Shown piece by piece: positions 8,603 through 17,050 of a stretch of 64,000 nt of DNA. The notes under the pieces were generated by a model. It did not search any database, was not told the DNA's origin, and saw only the letters and a program-made list of their open reading frames with translations. The DNA comes from CAYYJS01 sp964472315 (GTDB lineage Bacteria > Verrucomicrobiota > Kiritimatiellia > UBA8416). Both the position numbers and the translations under genes were made by a program. The stretch is from NCBI GenBank assembly GCA_964472315.1, contig CAYYJS010000008.1, positions 1 to 64,000 of the forward strand. Reading direction: 5' to 3'. Position 1 is the stretch's first letter. Each line of letters opens with the position of its first letter.

Positions 8603-10249
8603 ATGGCAGGCAAACAGCTCAAGTACGACAGCGAAGCCCGGCAGGCCATTCTGGCCGGTGTGGAGAAACTGAGCCGCGCAGTCAAGGTGACCCTTGGTCC
8701 GTGCGGCCGCAATGTGGTGCTCGATAAGAAGTTCGGGTCGCCGACCGTGACCAAGGACGGTGTGTCGGTCGCGAAGGAGATCGAACTTCCCGATCCGTTC
8801 GAAAACATGGGCGCCCAGATGGTGCGCGAAGTGGCGAGCAAGACGAGCGACGTGGCCGGCGACGGTACGACGACGGCGACGCTGCTGGCTGAAGCCATCT
8901 ACCGCGAAGGTCTGAAGAACGTCACGGCCGGGGCTAATCCGATGAGCCTGAAGCGCGGCATCGAGAAGGCGACCGCCGTGGTCGTCGACGCGATCGCCAA
9001 GCAGAGCAAGCGCGTCAAGGAGCATACCGAGATCGCCCAGGTGGCCACGATTTCCGCCAACGGCGACACCGCGATCGGCGAGATCATCGCCGAGGCGATG
9101 GACAAGGTCGGCAAGGATGGCACGATCACGGTCGAGGAGGCCAAGACGATCGAGACCAGTCTGGACGTCGTCGAAGGCATGCAGTTCGACAAGGGCTACC
9201 TCTCGCCCTACTTCGCGACCAACATGGAAGCGATGGAGTGCGTGCTCGAGAGCGCCTACGTCCTGATCCACGAGAAGAAGATCTCGAATCTTCAGGACCT
9301 GCTTCCGCTGCTCCAGACCGTGGCCAAGTCGGGCAAGCCGCTGCTGATCATCGCCGAAGACGTCGAGGGCGAGGCCCTGGCGACGCTGGTGGTGAACAAG
9401 CTGCGCGGCACGCTGCAGTGCTGCGCCGTCAAGGCGCCGGGCTTCGGCGATCGCCGGAAGGCCATGCTCGAGGATATCGCGATCCTGACCGGCGGCAAGA
9501 TGCTGTCCGAGGATCTCGGCATCAAGCTTGAGAACGTCAAGCTGGAAGACCTCGGCAGCGCCAAGCGCATCACGGTCGACAAGGAAAATACGACCATCGT
9601 GGAAGGCGTCGGCAAGACCTCCGCGATCCAGGGCCGTGTGGCGCAGATCAAGAAGCAGATCGAGGATACGACCTCGGACTACGACCGCGAGAAGCTGCAG
9701 GAACGCCTGGCGAAGCTGGCCGGCGGTGTGGCCGTCATCAACGTCGGCGCCGCGACCGAGACCGAGATGAAGGAGAAGAAGGCCCGTGTCGAAGACGCCC
9801 TGCACGCCACGCGCGCAGCCGTCGAAGAAGGCGTGGTGGCCGGTGGCGGCGTGGCGCTGCTGCGCGCCCAGAAGTCGCTCGAGTCGCTCGACGTCACGGG
9901 TGACGAGAAGATCGGCGTGAACATCATCCGGTGCGCCCTCGAGGCTCCGCTGCGTCAGCTCGTGAGCAACGCGGGCATGGAAGGTGCGCTGGTGGTCGAG
10001 GAGGTCAAGAAGAACCGGTCCTCGAGCTACGGCTTCAACCTGGCGACCGGGCAATACACCGACCTGATCAAGGACGGCGTCCTCGATCCGGCCAAGGTGA
10101 CCCGTTCGGCTCTGCAGAATGCGGCGAGCATCGCCAGCCTGCTGCTGACGACCGAATGCATGGTTACCGAGATCCCGGAGAAGGAGAAGCCGATGCACGG
10201 CGGTGGTGGCGGCGGCGGCGGCATGGGCGGCATGGGCGACATGATGTGA
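8603..10249 (+). CDS. groEL: Chaperonin GroEL (Hsp60)
   Basis: This 548-residue subunit forms the tetradecameric folding chamber. It contains the ATP-site sequence GDGTTTATLLAEAI, followed by apical and equatorial segments that align along the full family length. It ends in the Gly/Met-rich tail GGGGGGGGMGGMGDMM that projects into the cavity. It has an Arg-free KQLKYDSEARQAI N-terminus and a good ribosome site (CAGGAGATAGAG). A perfect 12-bp terminator stem lies 29 bases after the stop, so groES-groEL should end there. Confidence 0.98.
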   Translation: MAGKQLKYDSEARQAILAGVEKLSRAVKVTLGPCGRNVVLDKKFGSPTVTKDGVSVAKEIELPDPFENMGAQMVREVASKTSDVAGDGTTTATLLAEAIYREGLKNVTAGANPMSLKRGIEKATAVVVDAIAKQSKRVKEHTEIAQVATISANGDTAIGEIIAEAMDKVGKDGTITVEEAKTIETSLDVVEGMQFDKGYLSPYFATNMEAMECVLESAYVLIHEKKISNLQDLLPLLQTVAKSGKPLLIIAEDVEGEALATLVVNKLRGTLQCCAVKAPGFGDRRKAMLEDIAILTGGKMLSEDLGIKLENVKLEDLGSAKRITVDKENTTIVEGVGKTSAIQGRVAQIKKQIEDTTSDYDREKLQERLAKLAGGVAVINVGAATETEMKEKKARVEDALHATRAAVEEGVVAGGGVALLRAQKSLESLDVTGDEKIGVNIIRCALEAPLRQLVSNAGMEGALVVEEVKKNRSSSYGFNLATGQYTDLIKDGVLDPAKVTRSALQNAASIASLLLTTECMVTEIPEKEKPMHGGGGGGGGMGGMGDMM

Positions 10250-10267
10250 GCCGGCCGACCATAATGG

Positions 10268-10296
10268 TTGACTAACCCGAACGGGGCGCATACTAT
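10268..10296 (+). promoter_or_regulatory. Sigma-70 promoter of rpoZ-smpB, overlapping the groEL terminator
   Basis: TTGACT (10268-10273), a 17-base spacer and TACTAT (10291-10296). The -10 box is exactly the loop of the groEL terminator hairpin. Transcription would start near 10303, a 30-base leader before the rpoZ start. Confidence 0.6.
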
Positions 10297-10314
10297 TGCG
10301 CCCCGTTCATTTTC
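10279..10314 (+). terminator. Intrinsic terminator after groEL
   Basis: GAACGGGGCGCA and TGCGCCCCGTTC form a perfect 12-bp stem around the six-base loop TACTAT. ATTTT follows, a short but adequate U-run. Confidence 0.85.
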
Positions 10315-10332
10315 CGCGGGAAGGAGCAATTA

Positions 10333-10572
10333 TTGAATACTGTGTTGTTGGAAACCGCAAGGGAACGCGTACAGAGCATTCCCGTACTGGTGAACATGGT
10401 CTCGAAGCGTGTGCGGCAACTGAACTCCGGCATGCGCCCGATGGTCAAGCCCCTGTCGCGCGGCGAGGAGAAGATCGACCTGGTCCTGCGTGAGATCATC
10501 GAGGGCAAGCTGACCGCCGAAATCGACTTCAGCGCCACCATGCCGAATAGTCCGGCGATCGATGAGCTCTAG
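10333..10572 (+). CDS. rpoZ: RNA polymerase omega subunit
   Basis: This 79-residue subunit assists assembly of RNA polymerase by clamping the beta-prime C-terminus. The segment IPVLVNMVSKRVRQLNSGMRP followed by KPLSRGEEKIDLVLREIIEGKL is the conserved omega core. Translation starts at TTG (10333), six bases after AAGGAG; no other in-frame start gives the full N-terminus. The 3' end overlaps the start of smpB by 11 bases, so the two are co-translated. Confidence 0.88.
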   Translation: MNTVLLETARERVQSIPVLVNMVSKRVRQLNSGMRPMVKPLSRGEEKIDLVLREIIEGKLTAEIDFSATMPNSPAIDEL

Positions 10573-11029
10573 CCAACGGCTGGCGTCGAACCGCCGCGCG
10601 CTGCATGACTATTTCGTCATGGAGCGTTTCGAGGCCGGGATCGCGTTGCGGGGCACCGAGGTCAAGTCCATCCGTGAAGGGCATCTGAGCCTGGTCGGCG
10701 CATATGCCCGCATCGAGAACGGCGATGCCGTTCTCTATGGCATGAACGTGCAGCCGTACGCCTACGGAAACCGGTTCAACCATCCTCCCGAGCAGGAACG
10801 CCGCCTGCTCCTGCATCGCCGCGAAATCGCCACATTGCGGGTGGAAACGGAACAGAAGGGGCACACGCTGATTCCCCTGTCGGTGTATCTGAAGCAGGGA
10901 AAAGTCAAGATCGAGCTGGGTCTGTGCCGCGGCAAGCAGCAGACCGACAAGCGGGAAACGCTGAAGCGCGAGACCGCCACGCGCGAGGCGCAGCGTGCGG
11001 TACGCGAGGTCAACCGTCGTTCGTCATAA
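10562..11029 (+). CDS. smpB: SsrA-binding protein SmpB
   Basis: SmpB binds tmRNA and brings it to stalled ribosomes for trans-translation. The 155-residue protein shows the family signatures: NRRALHDYFVMERFEAGIALRGTEVKSIREG, then KGHTLIPLSVYLKQGKVKIELGLCRGKQQTDKRE, ending in a basic tail. The ATG at 10562 lies inside the end of rpoZ. A tmRNA gene often neighbours smpB, but I could not recognise one in the 640 bases downstream. Confidence 0.97.
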   Translation: MSSSQRLASNRRALHDYFVMERFEAGIALRGTEVKSIREGHLSLVGAYARIENGDAVLYGMNVQPYAYGNRFNHPPEQERRLLLHRREIATLRVETEQKGHTLIPLSVYLKQGKVKIELGLCRGKQQTDKRETLKRETATREAQRAVREVNRRSS

Positions 11030-11171
11030 TCGTCGGTGTTGTCACGGTGTGGCGCGCCGTTCGCAGTCCAGACTTCGGGTCGCTCGAAAAGGTGTCGGTG
11101 GCCAATCGAGAGATGGCGGGTTTCCAGCACTTCGCATTATGCGCATGCGGCGGGTGGACGCCCCTGGGAGC

Positions 11172-11228
11172 GCGGGCGTCCCGCCCGCAAAACAGACGGA
11201 TGCGAGCGAAAAGCGGACGAGACGTCCG
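11172..11228. repeat. REP-like double palindrome
   Basis: GCGGGCG-TCC-CGCCCGC (11172-11188) and CGGACG-AGA-CGTCCG (11214-11228) are perfect hairpins. They are separated by a 25-base spacer of a kind I associate with dispersed repeats in verrucomicrobial-type genomes. It lies in a gene-free interval and is flanked by no recognisable transposase. Confidence 0.55.
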
Positions 11229-11480
11229 TGCCGTTGACGAACCCCATCGGCTGCAACGTCAAGTGGGCGGATCGCGATACCCACTGGATGCCCCCGGAAG
11301 TCTGCGATCTGGTCTGAGACGCCGTGCCTCACGAAAATGCGAGACTGTGTCGCACGAATGGTGAGACAAGGCGCCGGATATACTGGCATTTGTGCTTGAT
11401 TTAGCGAAGAACGTGGGTTGTCTGTACGTCGCCTGTCAAGATGGCGTAAAGAAGACCGCGTATGGAGCATTTGAAAAGTC

Positions 11481-11495
11481 TGGCATGCGCGATGC
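11481..11495 (+). promoter_or_regulatory. Sigma-54 type promoter in front of a candidate small RNA
   Basis: TGGCATG-CGCG-ATGC fits the -24/-12 consensus, with GG and GC 12 bases apart. No protein gene follows on this strand before the hairpin at 11621-11652, so the product should be an RNA starting near 11505-11508. Confidence 0.5.
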
Positions 11496-11504
11496 TACTA
11501 TAAA

Positions 11505-11652
11505 GCTGACCTGAGGTTGGCTAGGACCGCAGGATGTCAGCCGAGTTAAGTAGGCGCATTTGTACATCCACAGCCTGGCTGGCCAACTGGCGATAAAAGC
11601 TGCGACCGTGAGGTCTGGCCGAGGAAGCCGCGGATTAGTCCGCGGCTTCCTC
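11505..11652 (+). ncRNA. Candidate structured small RNA, about 148 nt
   Basis: The predicted transcript begins at the expected distance from the sigma-54 promoter, and its first bases, GCTGAC (11505-11510), pair perfectly with GTCAGC (11536-11541). Inside this stem, CTG/CAG and GGTT/GACC can extend it. A second hairpin is GACC-GTGA-GGTC (about 11604-11615) with a GNRA-type tetraloop. The 3' end would be the 14-bp perfect stem at 11621-11652. No start codon with a ribosome site opens a plausible peptide. It is not recognisable as tmRNA, 6S, RNase P or SRP RNA. The lack of a U-run after the last stem weakens the 3' end, which is shared with the end of oadB on the other strand. Confidence 0.4.
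11621..11652. terminator. Perfect 14-bp hairpin between the small-RNA locus and oadB
   Basis: GAGGAAGCCGCGGA-TTAG-TCCGCGGCTTCCTC is a perfect stem with a four-base loop. It lies 17 bases beyond the oadB stop on the minus strand and can end leftward oad transcription as well as the rightward candidate RNA. Neither side has a proper U-run. Confidence 0.6.
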
Positions 11653-11669
11653 GTTACTGGGGCGGCGGA

Positions 11670-13076
11670 TCAGAAGAGTTTGCAGAGCGTGAGCAGGACG
11701 CCGGCGACGACGGCGGAGCCGATGACGCCGGAGACATTCGGACCCATGGCGTGCATGAGGAGGAAGTTGTGCGGGTTCGACTCCAAGCCGACCTTGTTTG
11801 CGACGCGCGCGGCCATGGGAACGGCGGATACGCCGGCGGCGCCGATGAGCGGGTTGATCTTGTCCTTGCAGAACAGGTTCATCAGTTTCGCCAGCAGGAC
11901 GCCGGCGGCCGTACCGACCGCGAAGGCGACCAGTCCGAGCAGCAGGATGCCAAGCGTGTTGGCGGTCAGGAACTTGTCCGCCGACAGCTTCGATCCGACC
12001 GAAAGCCCCAGCAGGATCGTCACGATATTGATCAGTTCGTTCGCCGCGGTCTTGGACAGGCGTTCGACGACGCCGCATTCGCGCAGCAGGTTGCCGAACA
12101 TCAGCATGCCGATCAGCGGCGTTGCCGAGGGCAGCAGCAGCGTGCACAGCCCGAGCACGATGAAACAGAAGACCACCTTTTCCAGCTTGCCGACATGGCG
12201 GAGTTGTTTCATCTCGATCCGACGATCCGCGTCCGTGGTCAGGAGCCGCATGATCGGCGGTTGGATGATCGGAACCAGTGCCATATAGGAGTAGGCCGCG
12301 ACGGCGATGGCGCCGAGCAGATGCGGGGCGAGGCGGCTGGCGAGGAAGATGGCGGTCGGACCGTCGGCGCCCCCGATGATGCCGATGGCGGCGGCGTCAT
12401 TGATGTCGAAGTGGATGGCGCTGAACATGCGGCTGAGCCCTAGCGCGCCCAGCAACGCGATGAAAATGCCGAACTGCGCGGCGGCGCCGAGCAGGGCCGT
12501 TTTCGGGTTGGCGATCAGGGGGCCGAAATCGGTCATGGCGCCGACGCCCATGAAGATCAGCAGCGGAAAGATGCCCGATTCGATGCCGAAATCGTAGAAG
12601 TACCGCAGGCAGCCGCCGGGTTCGGCGATGCCGGCCGTGGGGATGTTGGCGAGGATGCCGCCGAAACCGATGGGGATCAGCAGCAGCGGTTCGAAGCCGC
12701 GGGCGATGGCCAGGTAGATGAGTACGCCGCTGACCAGGATCATGATGAACTGACCGGGCCCGCGCGGCAGCAGGGTGCGCTCGTCCCCGTCGGCGTCGGC
12801 GCCGGTGTGTGGACTGCGATCCCGGTCCACGATGAAATTGTAGATGCCCGTCGACTTCATGAGCTCGCGCACGGCGACGCGGGCGACCGATTCGCCCGCT
12901 ACGGCGTTGGTCGCGGGGCCCGCGTCCGCGGCCGTGAGCGCAGCGGCGGGGACCGGCGTGGCTGATGAAGTCGCCGCCGGTACGCGTGTCGCGAAGGCGG
13001 TGAGGGCGGCCAAGGCGGCCGTGCAGAAGATGCTGGTTATCAGAACCCGTCGGGTTCGTGCTTCGATCATACTCAT
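11670..13076 (-). CDS. oadB: Sodium-translocating decarboxylase, beta (membrane) subunit
   Basis: The OadB/GcdB/MmdB family couples decarboxylation of carboxybiotin to sodium export. The 468-residue protein has about a hundred N-terminal residues, including a hydrophobic segment (about 11-33) and an Ala/Thr-rich stretch, before the conserved core starts. The core contains PIGFGGILANIP, FMGVGAMTDFGPLIANP, IGIIGGADGPTAIF with the functional Asp, and the C-terminal HNFLLMHAMGPNVSGVIGSA. It is the last gene of oadGAB, 66 bases downstream of oadA. The extra N-terminal segment is longer than in classical enterobacterial OadB. Confidence 0.93.
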   Translation of the reverse strand: MSMIEARTRRVLITSIFCTAALAALTAFATRVPAATSSATPVPAAALTAADAGPATNAVAGESVARVAVRELMKSTGIYNFIVDRDRSPHTGADADGDERTLLPRGPGQFIMILVSGVLIYLAIARGFEPLLLIPIGFGGILANIPTAGIAEPGGCLRYFYDFGIESGIFPLLIFMGVGAMTDFGPLIANPKTALLGAAAQFGIFIALLGALGLSRMFSAIHFDINDAAAIGIIGGADGPTAIFLASRLAPHLLGAIAVAAYSYMALVPIIQPPIMRLLTTDADRRIEMKQLRHVGKLEKVVFCFIVLGLCTLLLPSATPLIGMLMFGNLLRECGVVERLSKTAANELINIVTILLGLSVGSKLSADKFLTANTLGILLLGLVAFAVGTAAGVLLAKLMNLFCKDKINPLIGAAGVSAVPMAARVANKVGLESNPHNFLLMHAMGPNVSGVIGSAVVAGVLLTLCKLF

Positions 13077-13142
13077 GTTGGCTCCCGTCCGTGGATGAAA
13101 ACGCTCTTGATCGCCGGCGCGATCCGCGCCGATCTCCCGGTG

Positions 13143-14960
13143 TCAATTGACATAGGCGATTACCTGGCCCGCGGCGACCTGATCCCCGACCGACACGGCG
13201 ATCGAGCTGATGGCGCCGTCCACGGGCGACTTGATCGGCAGTTCCATTTTCATGGCTTCGATGACGACGAGTTCGTCGCCGGCCTTGACATAATCGGCCA
13301 CGTTGCAGGTGACGCGGACCACGGTGCCCGGCACCGGTGCCTTGACGGACTTGGCGTCCGCGGTGGCGGCCTGGCCCTTGTCGGCGGGGACGGCGTGGGC
13401 GGTGCTGGCGCCTTCCTTGATGTCGATGGTGTAGACTTTCCCGTTAACCGTGGCGGCGGCGCCTTCGAGGAAGATCGCGTACGGTTTGCCGTCCACCGTC
13501 ACCGTGTAGCCCTCCGGTCCCGGCGCGGCGGCTTTCCGCGGTTCCTGCTCGTGTTTCCTGGCAACCTTGCGGATGCTGACCTTGGCTTCGCCGCGCAGGA
13601 ACACGATGCCCTTGTCCTTGCAGGTCGCGGCGATGAAAAGGTTCTCTTCGGTCTTCGGCAGGCCCGCGGCATCCAGCAGTCCCGCCGCCGCCTTCAGCCC
13701 CTTTTTCGGATCGGCATCGTCGATTTCCAGGGGCGTCTTCGTGGTCGGCTCGAGTTTGAGCTGTCGGGCGGCGATGGCGACAATCTCCGGGTCCGGTCGG
13801 ACGGGGGTCTTCCCGAAATAGCCCAGCACCATCTTGCCGTAGCCTTCGGCGATCTTCTCCCATGGGCCGAAGAGGACATTGTTGTAGGCCTGCTGGAAGT
13901 AGAATTGGGAGACCGGTGTGACCGAGGTTCCGAATCCGCCGCGCCGGACGACCTCGCTCATGGCGGCGATACAGGCGGGGTACTTGTCCATCTGATGGTT
14001 GTCGCGCAGCATCTGCGTGTTCGCGGTCAGGGCGCCGCCAGGCATCGGGCTCCAGGGGATCATCGGTTCCACCATCGTCGCCTCGGGCGGGAGGAAGTAG
14101 TCGGCCATGCATTCCTTGAAGATGGATTCGGCCTCCATGACCTTGTCGATGTCGATCCCCAGGTCGTAGTCGGAACCACGCAGGGCGTGCCACATGACGG
14201 CGATGTCGGGCTGGCAGGTGCCGCCGGAGACGGGGGCGAGCGACAGATCGATCGCGTCGGCGCCGGCGTCCAAAGCCGCCTTGTAACCGATCACGCCGAT
14301 CCCGGCGGTTTCGTGTGTATGGAAATGCAGCAGCGTGCCCTGCGGCAGCAACTTGCGGGCCCGACGGATCGTTTCGTACACCGTCGCGGGCACGGAGGTG
14401 CCGGAGGCATCCTTGAAGCAGACCGAGTCGAAGGGGATATCGGCGGCCAGAATCTTCCGCAGCACGTGCTCGTAGAAATCGGGGTCGTGGGCGCCGGTGC
14501 AGCCCGGCGGCAGTTCCATCATCGTCACGCAGACCTGGTGCTTGAGCCCGGCGTTGGCGATGCAGCGTCCACTGTAGACCAGGTTGTCGACATCGTTAAG
14601 GGCGTCGAAGTTGCGGATGGAGGTGACCCCGTGCTTCTTGAACAGGCGTGCGTGCAGCTCGATGACGTCGCTCGGTTGCGAGTCCAGACCCACGACGTTG
14701 ACGCCGCGCGCGAGGGTTTGCAGGTCGGCGTCGGGGCAAGCCTGGCGGATCTGGTCCATGGACGTGAACGCATCCTCATTGCAGTAGAAGTACAGCGACT
14801 GAAAACGCGCGCCGCCGCCAATTTCCATCCAGGCGATGCCGGCGGCGCGGGCGGCCTCCAGAGCGGGTAGGAAATCGCGGGTCAACACACGCGCCCCATA
14901 GACGGACTGAAATCCGTCGCGGAACGCCGAACACATGACCTTCACCAGTTTCTTGCTCAC
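13143..14960 (-). CDS. oadA: Biotin-dependent carboxyltransferase, alpha subunit of the sodium-pump decarboxylase
   Basis: This 605-residue protein has an N-terminal carboxyltransferase TIM barrel and a C-terminal biotinyl domain with EAMKMELPIKSPVDG, whose second Lys carries biotin. Barrel features are FRDGFQSVYGARV, where the Asp is a metal ligand, CFKDASGTSVP with the presumptive carbamylated Lys, and HFHTHETAGIG with metal-binding histidines. The opening CSAFRDGFQS differs from the usual DTTLRDGHQS, so the substrate (oxaloacetate, pyruvate, methylmalonyl-CoA or similar) is uncertain. A GTG start at 14960, preceded by GAGGAGAAAAGGG, is chosen because the longer upstream frame lacks family similarity. 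An Ala/Pro/Lys-rich linker precedes the biotinyl domain. Confidence 0.92.
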   Translation of the reverse strand: MSKKLVKVMCSAFRDGFQSVYGARVLTRDFLPALEAARAAGIAWMEIGGGARFQSLYFYCNEDAFTSMDQIRQACPDADLQTLARGVNVVGLDSQPSDVIELHARLFKKHGVTSIRNFDALNDVDNLVYSGRCIANAGLKHQVCVTMMELPPGCTGAHDPDFYEHVLRKILAADIPFDSVCFKDASGTSVPATVYETIRRARKLLPQGTLLHFHTHETAGIGVIGYKAALDAGADAIDLSLAPVSGGTCQPDIAVMWHALRGSDYDLGIDIDKVMEAESIFKECMADYFLPPEATMVEPMIPWSPMPGGALTANTQMLRDNHQMDKYPACIAAMSEVVRRGGFGTSVTPVSQFYFQQAYNNVLFGPWEKIAEGYGKMVLGYFGKTPVRPDPEIVAIAARQLKLEPTTKTPLEIDDADPKKGLKAAAGLLDAAGLPKTEENLFIAATCKDKGIVFLRGEAKVSIRKVARKHEQEPRKAAAPGPEGYTVTVDGKPYAIFLEGAAATVNGKVYTIDIKEGASTAHAVPADKGQAATADAKSVKAPVPGTVVRVTCNVADYVKAGDELVVIEAMKMELPIKSPVDGAISSIAVSVGDQVAAGQVIAYVN

Positions 14961-15003
14961 AGTGTCCCTTTTCTCCTCTTCTGCGTTATGCGATCGCGGT
15001 TCG

Positions 15004-15231
15004 CTAGCGTTTGCGGAATGCGGCGATCGCGGCGATCGCGGTGGCGATGGCGGCCGATTCATCGGGTCGGATACGTTCGAGTCGACTCTTCGCTTCGGCG
15101 GCAGGCGCCAGCGCCCCGGCGTACTTGTGGAACACGGCACCCGTCGCCTGCATGATCAAAACCATGACGGCGAGGAAAATGAAGACGGTGCCCATGCCGA
15201 CAACCATGAGAATCAATCCATGCATCATCAT
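15004..15231 (-). CDS. oadG: Sodium-translocating decarboxylase, gamma subunit
   Basis: This 75-residue protein matches OadG: one N-terminal transmembrane helix (HGLILMVVGMGTVFIFLAVM), then a polar, Ala-rich tail. In the family it tethers the alpha subunit to the beta membrane channel and aids assembly. The start is the first of three consecutive ATG codons, ten bases after GGAGG. It is first in oadGAB, 43 bases ahead of oadA. A good promoter lies upstream. The C-terminal tail is short and lacks the His-rich zinc site of enterobacterial OadG. Confidence 0.85.
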   Translation of the reverse strand: MMMHGLILMVVGMGTVFIFLAVMVLIMQATGAVFHKYAGALAPAAEAKSRLERIRPDESAAIATAIAAIAAFRKR

Positions 15232-15325
15232 TTTGTGAAAATCCTCCAAACGTGGAACCCGGAAAATCGGTCCGTGCGTGTGGCGCAGCCGCGGTACGGC
15301 CCCGGGGCTGTCGATCGAGCGGGAA

Positions 15326-15354
15326 GTTATAGTGGACGCCGGTGCGTTCGGCAA
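15326..15354 (-). promoter_or_regulatory. Sigma-70 promoter of oadGAB
   Basis: On the minus strand, TTGCCG, a 17-base spacer and TATAAC. Transcription would start near 15319, giving a leader of about 88 bases before oadG. Confidence 0.7.
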
Positions 15355-15449
15355 GCGAAAGACATGCTCGCGCGGCAATTGCAGCCATGGCTCCCGGACC
15401 CCACGGATTACGAGCGGAAGATGGATTCCCGATCGCGGTCCGTTACGGC

Positions 15450-17045
15450 TCAGCGCGACAGCATGACGACGCCGCAGGCGATGAGGACGAGACCGCCGAG
15501 GATGGGGAGCATGGCGGACATGGCATGTTGGCGATGGGGTTCGCCGCCGCCGTGCGCCAGCCAGCGGACGATCAGGGCGGTGCCCGCGACGGCCAGGATG
15601 CCGACGCCCATCAATGCGGCGGCAAGACCGAGGCTGAAACTCGCCAGGCAGGCGAGCCCCAGCGCCGGTTGACCGAGTTGCCAGGCCATGAGCAGCATGA
15701 TAATGGCCGCGGGGCAGGGGACAAGGCCCCCGCTTAGGCCGAGGGCGAGGATGTCGCGGTTTGCCACGGGGTTGCGCGATCCCGCGGACAGGGAGGCGCC
15801 CGGTTCGTCGTGGCGGTGCGGGTGGACGTGCCCGTGTCCGTGGGTGTGCGGATGTTCGTGGTGGTGCGCATGCCCGGCGAAGCGCCGGCTCAGCAGACGC
15901 GACAATCCGAGGCGGATCTGATTGACGCCGACGAGCAGGATGATGACGGCGCCGAGTGGCGCCAGCCATTGCGGATAGACGAAGCGGTCCTTGAGCAGAT
16001 AGGCGGCGACGGCCACTACGAATACGACGGCGGTGTGGGTAAAGGTGACCGTGGCGCCGATGAGGACGGCGTCGGTCCATTTCGCCCGCATGCCGATCAG
16101 ATAGGCGCTGACGATGGTCTTGCCGTGGCCGGGTGCAAACGCATGCATGGCGCCCCACCCGAGGCACAACGCGATCGCCAGCGCCCAGGATACGCGCGAC
16201 AGAGGCGGTTTGAAGAGGTCGAACACGCGCTGGCGCAGGCGACCCTCCGCGGCCCCTTCGTCGTTGCGCGGGCGGGGTCGCGCGGCAGGCGCGGTTGTCG
16301 GTTCCGCGCCCTGGCGGAGGTCGGACGGCGCGGTCGCCTCCAGGCTTCCGGAACCGAGCAGCAGGGTGGCATCGCGTACGATCGGGATCGCGTTGGTGTT
16401 GTCGATGGGGAGTGTGATGTCCGGCGGCGGCGGGATGTCCCGGTCGGAAGGGACATCGGCCGCGAGCAGTACCCAGGGCGATTCAGGTGTGCCGACTACG
16501 ATTTGCGACATGTTCTGCTGCTGGCCGAATTCGGCATGAAACCGTACGGTTACCGGTGTCGTTGCGTTGGTTGTCCAGTCCGGCCAGGGGGCATGGAGTG
16601 TCCATTTGGTTCGAAACGTCTTCTGCCCCGCTTCGCCGTCCGCGAGGTAGGCCGTGACGGCCTCGTCGAGGTTGGTCGGCGCGTACGGACGCGCGTCGCT
16701 GCGGTGTGTCTGGTTGGTGAAGGTGACCGAAAAGCGGGCCGGCAGCGTTTCGCGGACCTTGCCCAGGTAGTCCGCCATCGCCGCCGCATCTGGAAAGCCA
16801 TCGTGATCCTTGTCGAGCCGCGCGACGATGACGGCCGAGAGCAGTTCGCCGAAATGTTCGTCGAACTCCGCCTTGAGCCGGTCCTTCTGGGGTGTCAGCC
16901 GGATATAGTGATCGATGCCGACATTGCCGAAGGCGTGGGCCCAGGCGTGGACGGGCATGGCGCACATCGCCGCGATCGCCAGGTGTATGCAGCGCATGGC
17001 CATGGCCTTCGGGTGTGGCGTATCGGTTGCGGTCGACGTCATCAT
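15450..17045 (-). CDS. NicO-family nickel/cobalt transporter with exported N-terminal domain
   Basis: The 531-residue protein has two halves. Residues about 18-270 form an exported domain with a signal-like segment (MRCIHLAIAAMCAMPVHAWA) and one calcium-loop-like DKDHDGFPD. The C-terminal half (from about 290) has six or more transmembrane helices and NicO/RcnA signatures: GAMHAFAPGHGKTIVSAYL, a histidine-rich cytoplasmic or periplasmic loop (GHAHHHEHPHTHGHGHVHPH), and LSGGLVPCPAAIIMLL. The family exports or imports Ni2+/Co2+; direction cannot be told. No strong ribosome site precedes the two ATG codons at 17045/17042. The gene starts five bases after the upstream stop and may be translated by coupling. 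Confidence 0.85.
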   Translation of the reverse strand: MMTSTATDTPHPKAMAMRCIHLAIAAMCAMPVHAWAHAFGNVGIDHYIRLTPQKDRLKAEFDEHFGELLSAVIVARLDKDHDGFPDAAAMADYLGKVRETLPARFSVTFTNQTHRSDARPYAPTNLDEAVTAYLADGEAGQKTFRTKWTLHAPWPDWTTNATTPVTVRFHAEFGQQQNMSQIVVGTPESPWVLLAADVPSDRDIPPPPDITLPIDNTNAIPIVRDATLLLGSGSLEATAPSDLRQGAEPTTAPAARPRPRNDEGAAEGRLRQRVFDLFKPPLSRVSWALAIALCLGWGAMHAFAPGHGKTIVSAYLIGMRAKWTDAVLIGATVTFTHTAVVFVVAVAAYLLKDRFVYPQWLAPLGAVIILLVGVNQIRLGLSRLLSRRFAGHAHHHEHPHTHGHGHVHPHRHDEPGASLSAGSRNPVANRDILALGLSGGLVPCPAAIIMLLMAWQLGQPALGLACLASFSLGLAAALMGVGILAVAGTALIVRWLAHGGGEPHRQHAMSAMLPILGGLVLIACGVVMLSR

Positions 17046-17050
17046 GCAGG

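Noticed and set aside
4284..10291. Long minus-strand frames opposite the ABC transporter, dnaK and groEL genes
   Set aside because: Mirror frames of strongly conserved plus-strand genes; compositionally odd, no domains, no ribosome sites.
11030..11480. tmRNA (ssrA) next to smpB
   Set aside because: No GGGG-xUG start with the conserved tRNA-like 3' domain ending in a TTCGA-type T-loop, and no tag peptide resembling ANDENYALAA, is visible.
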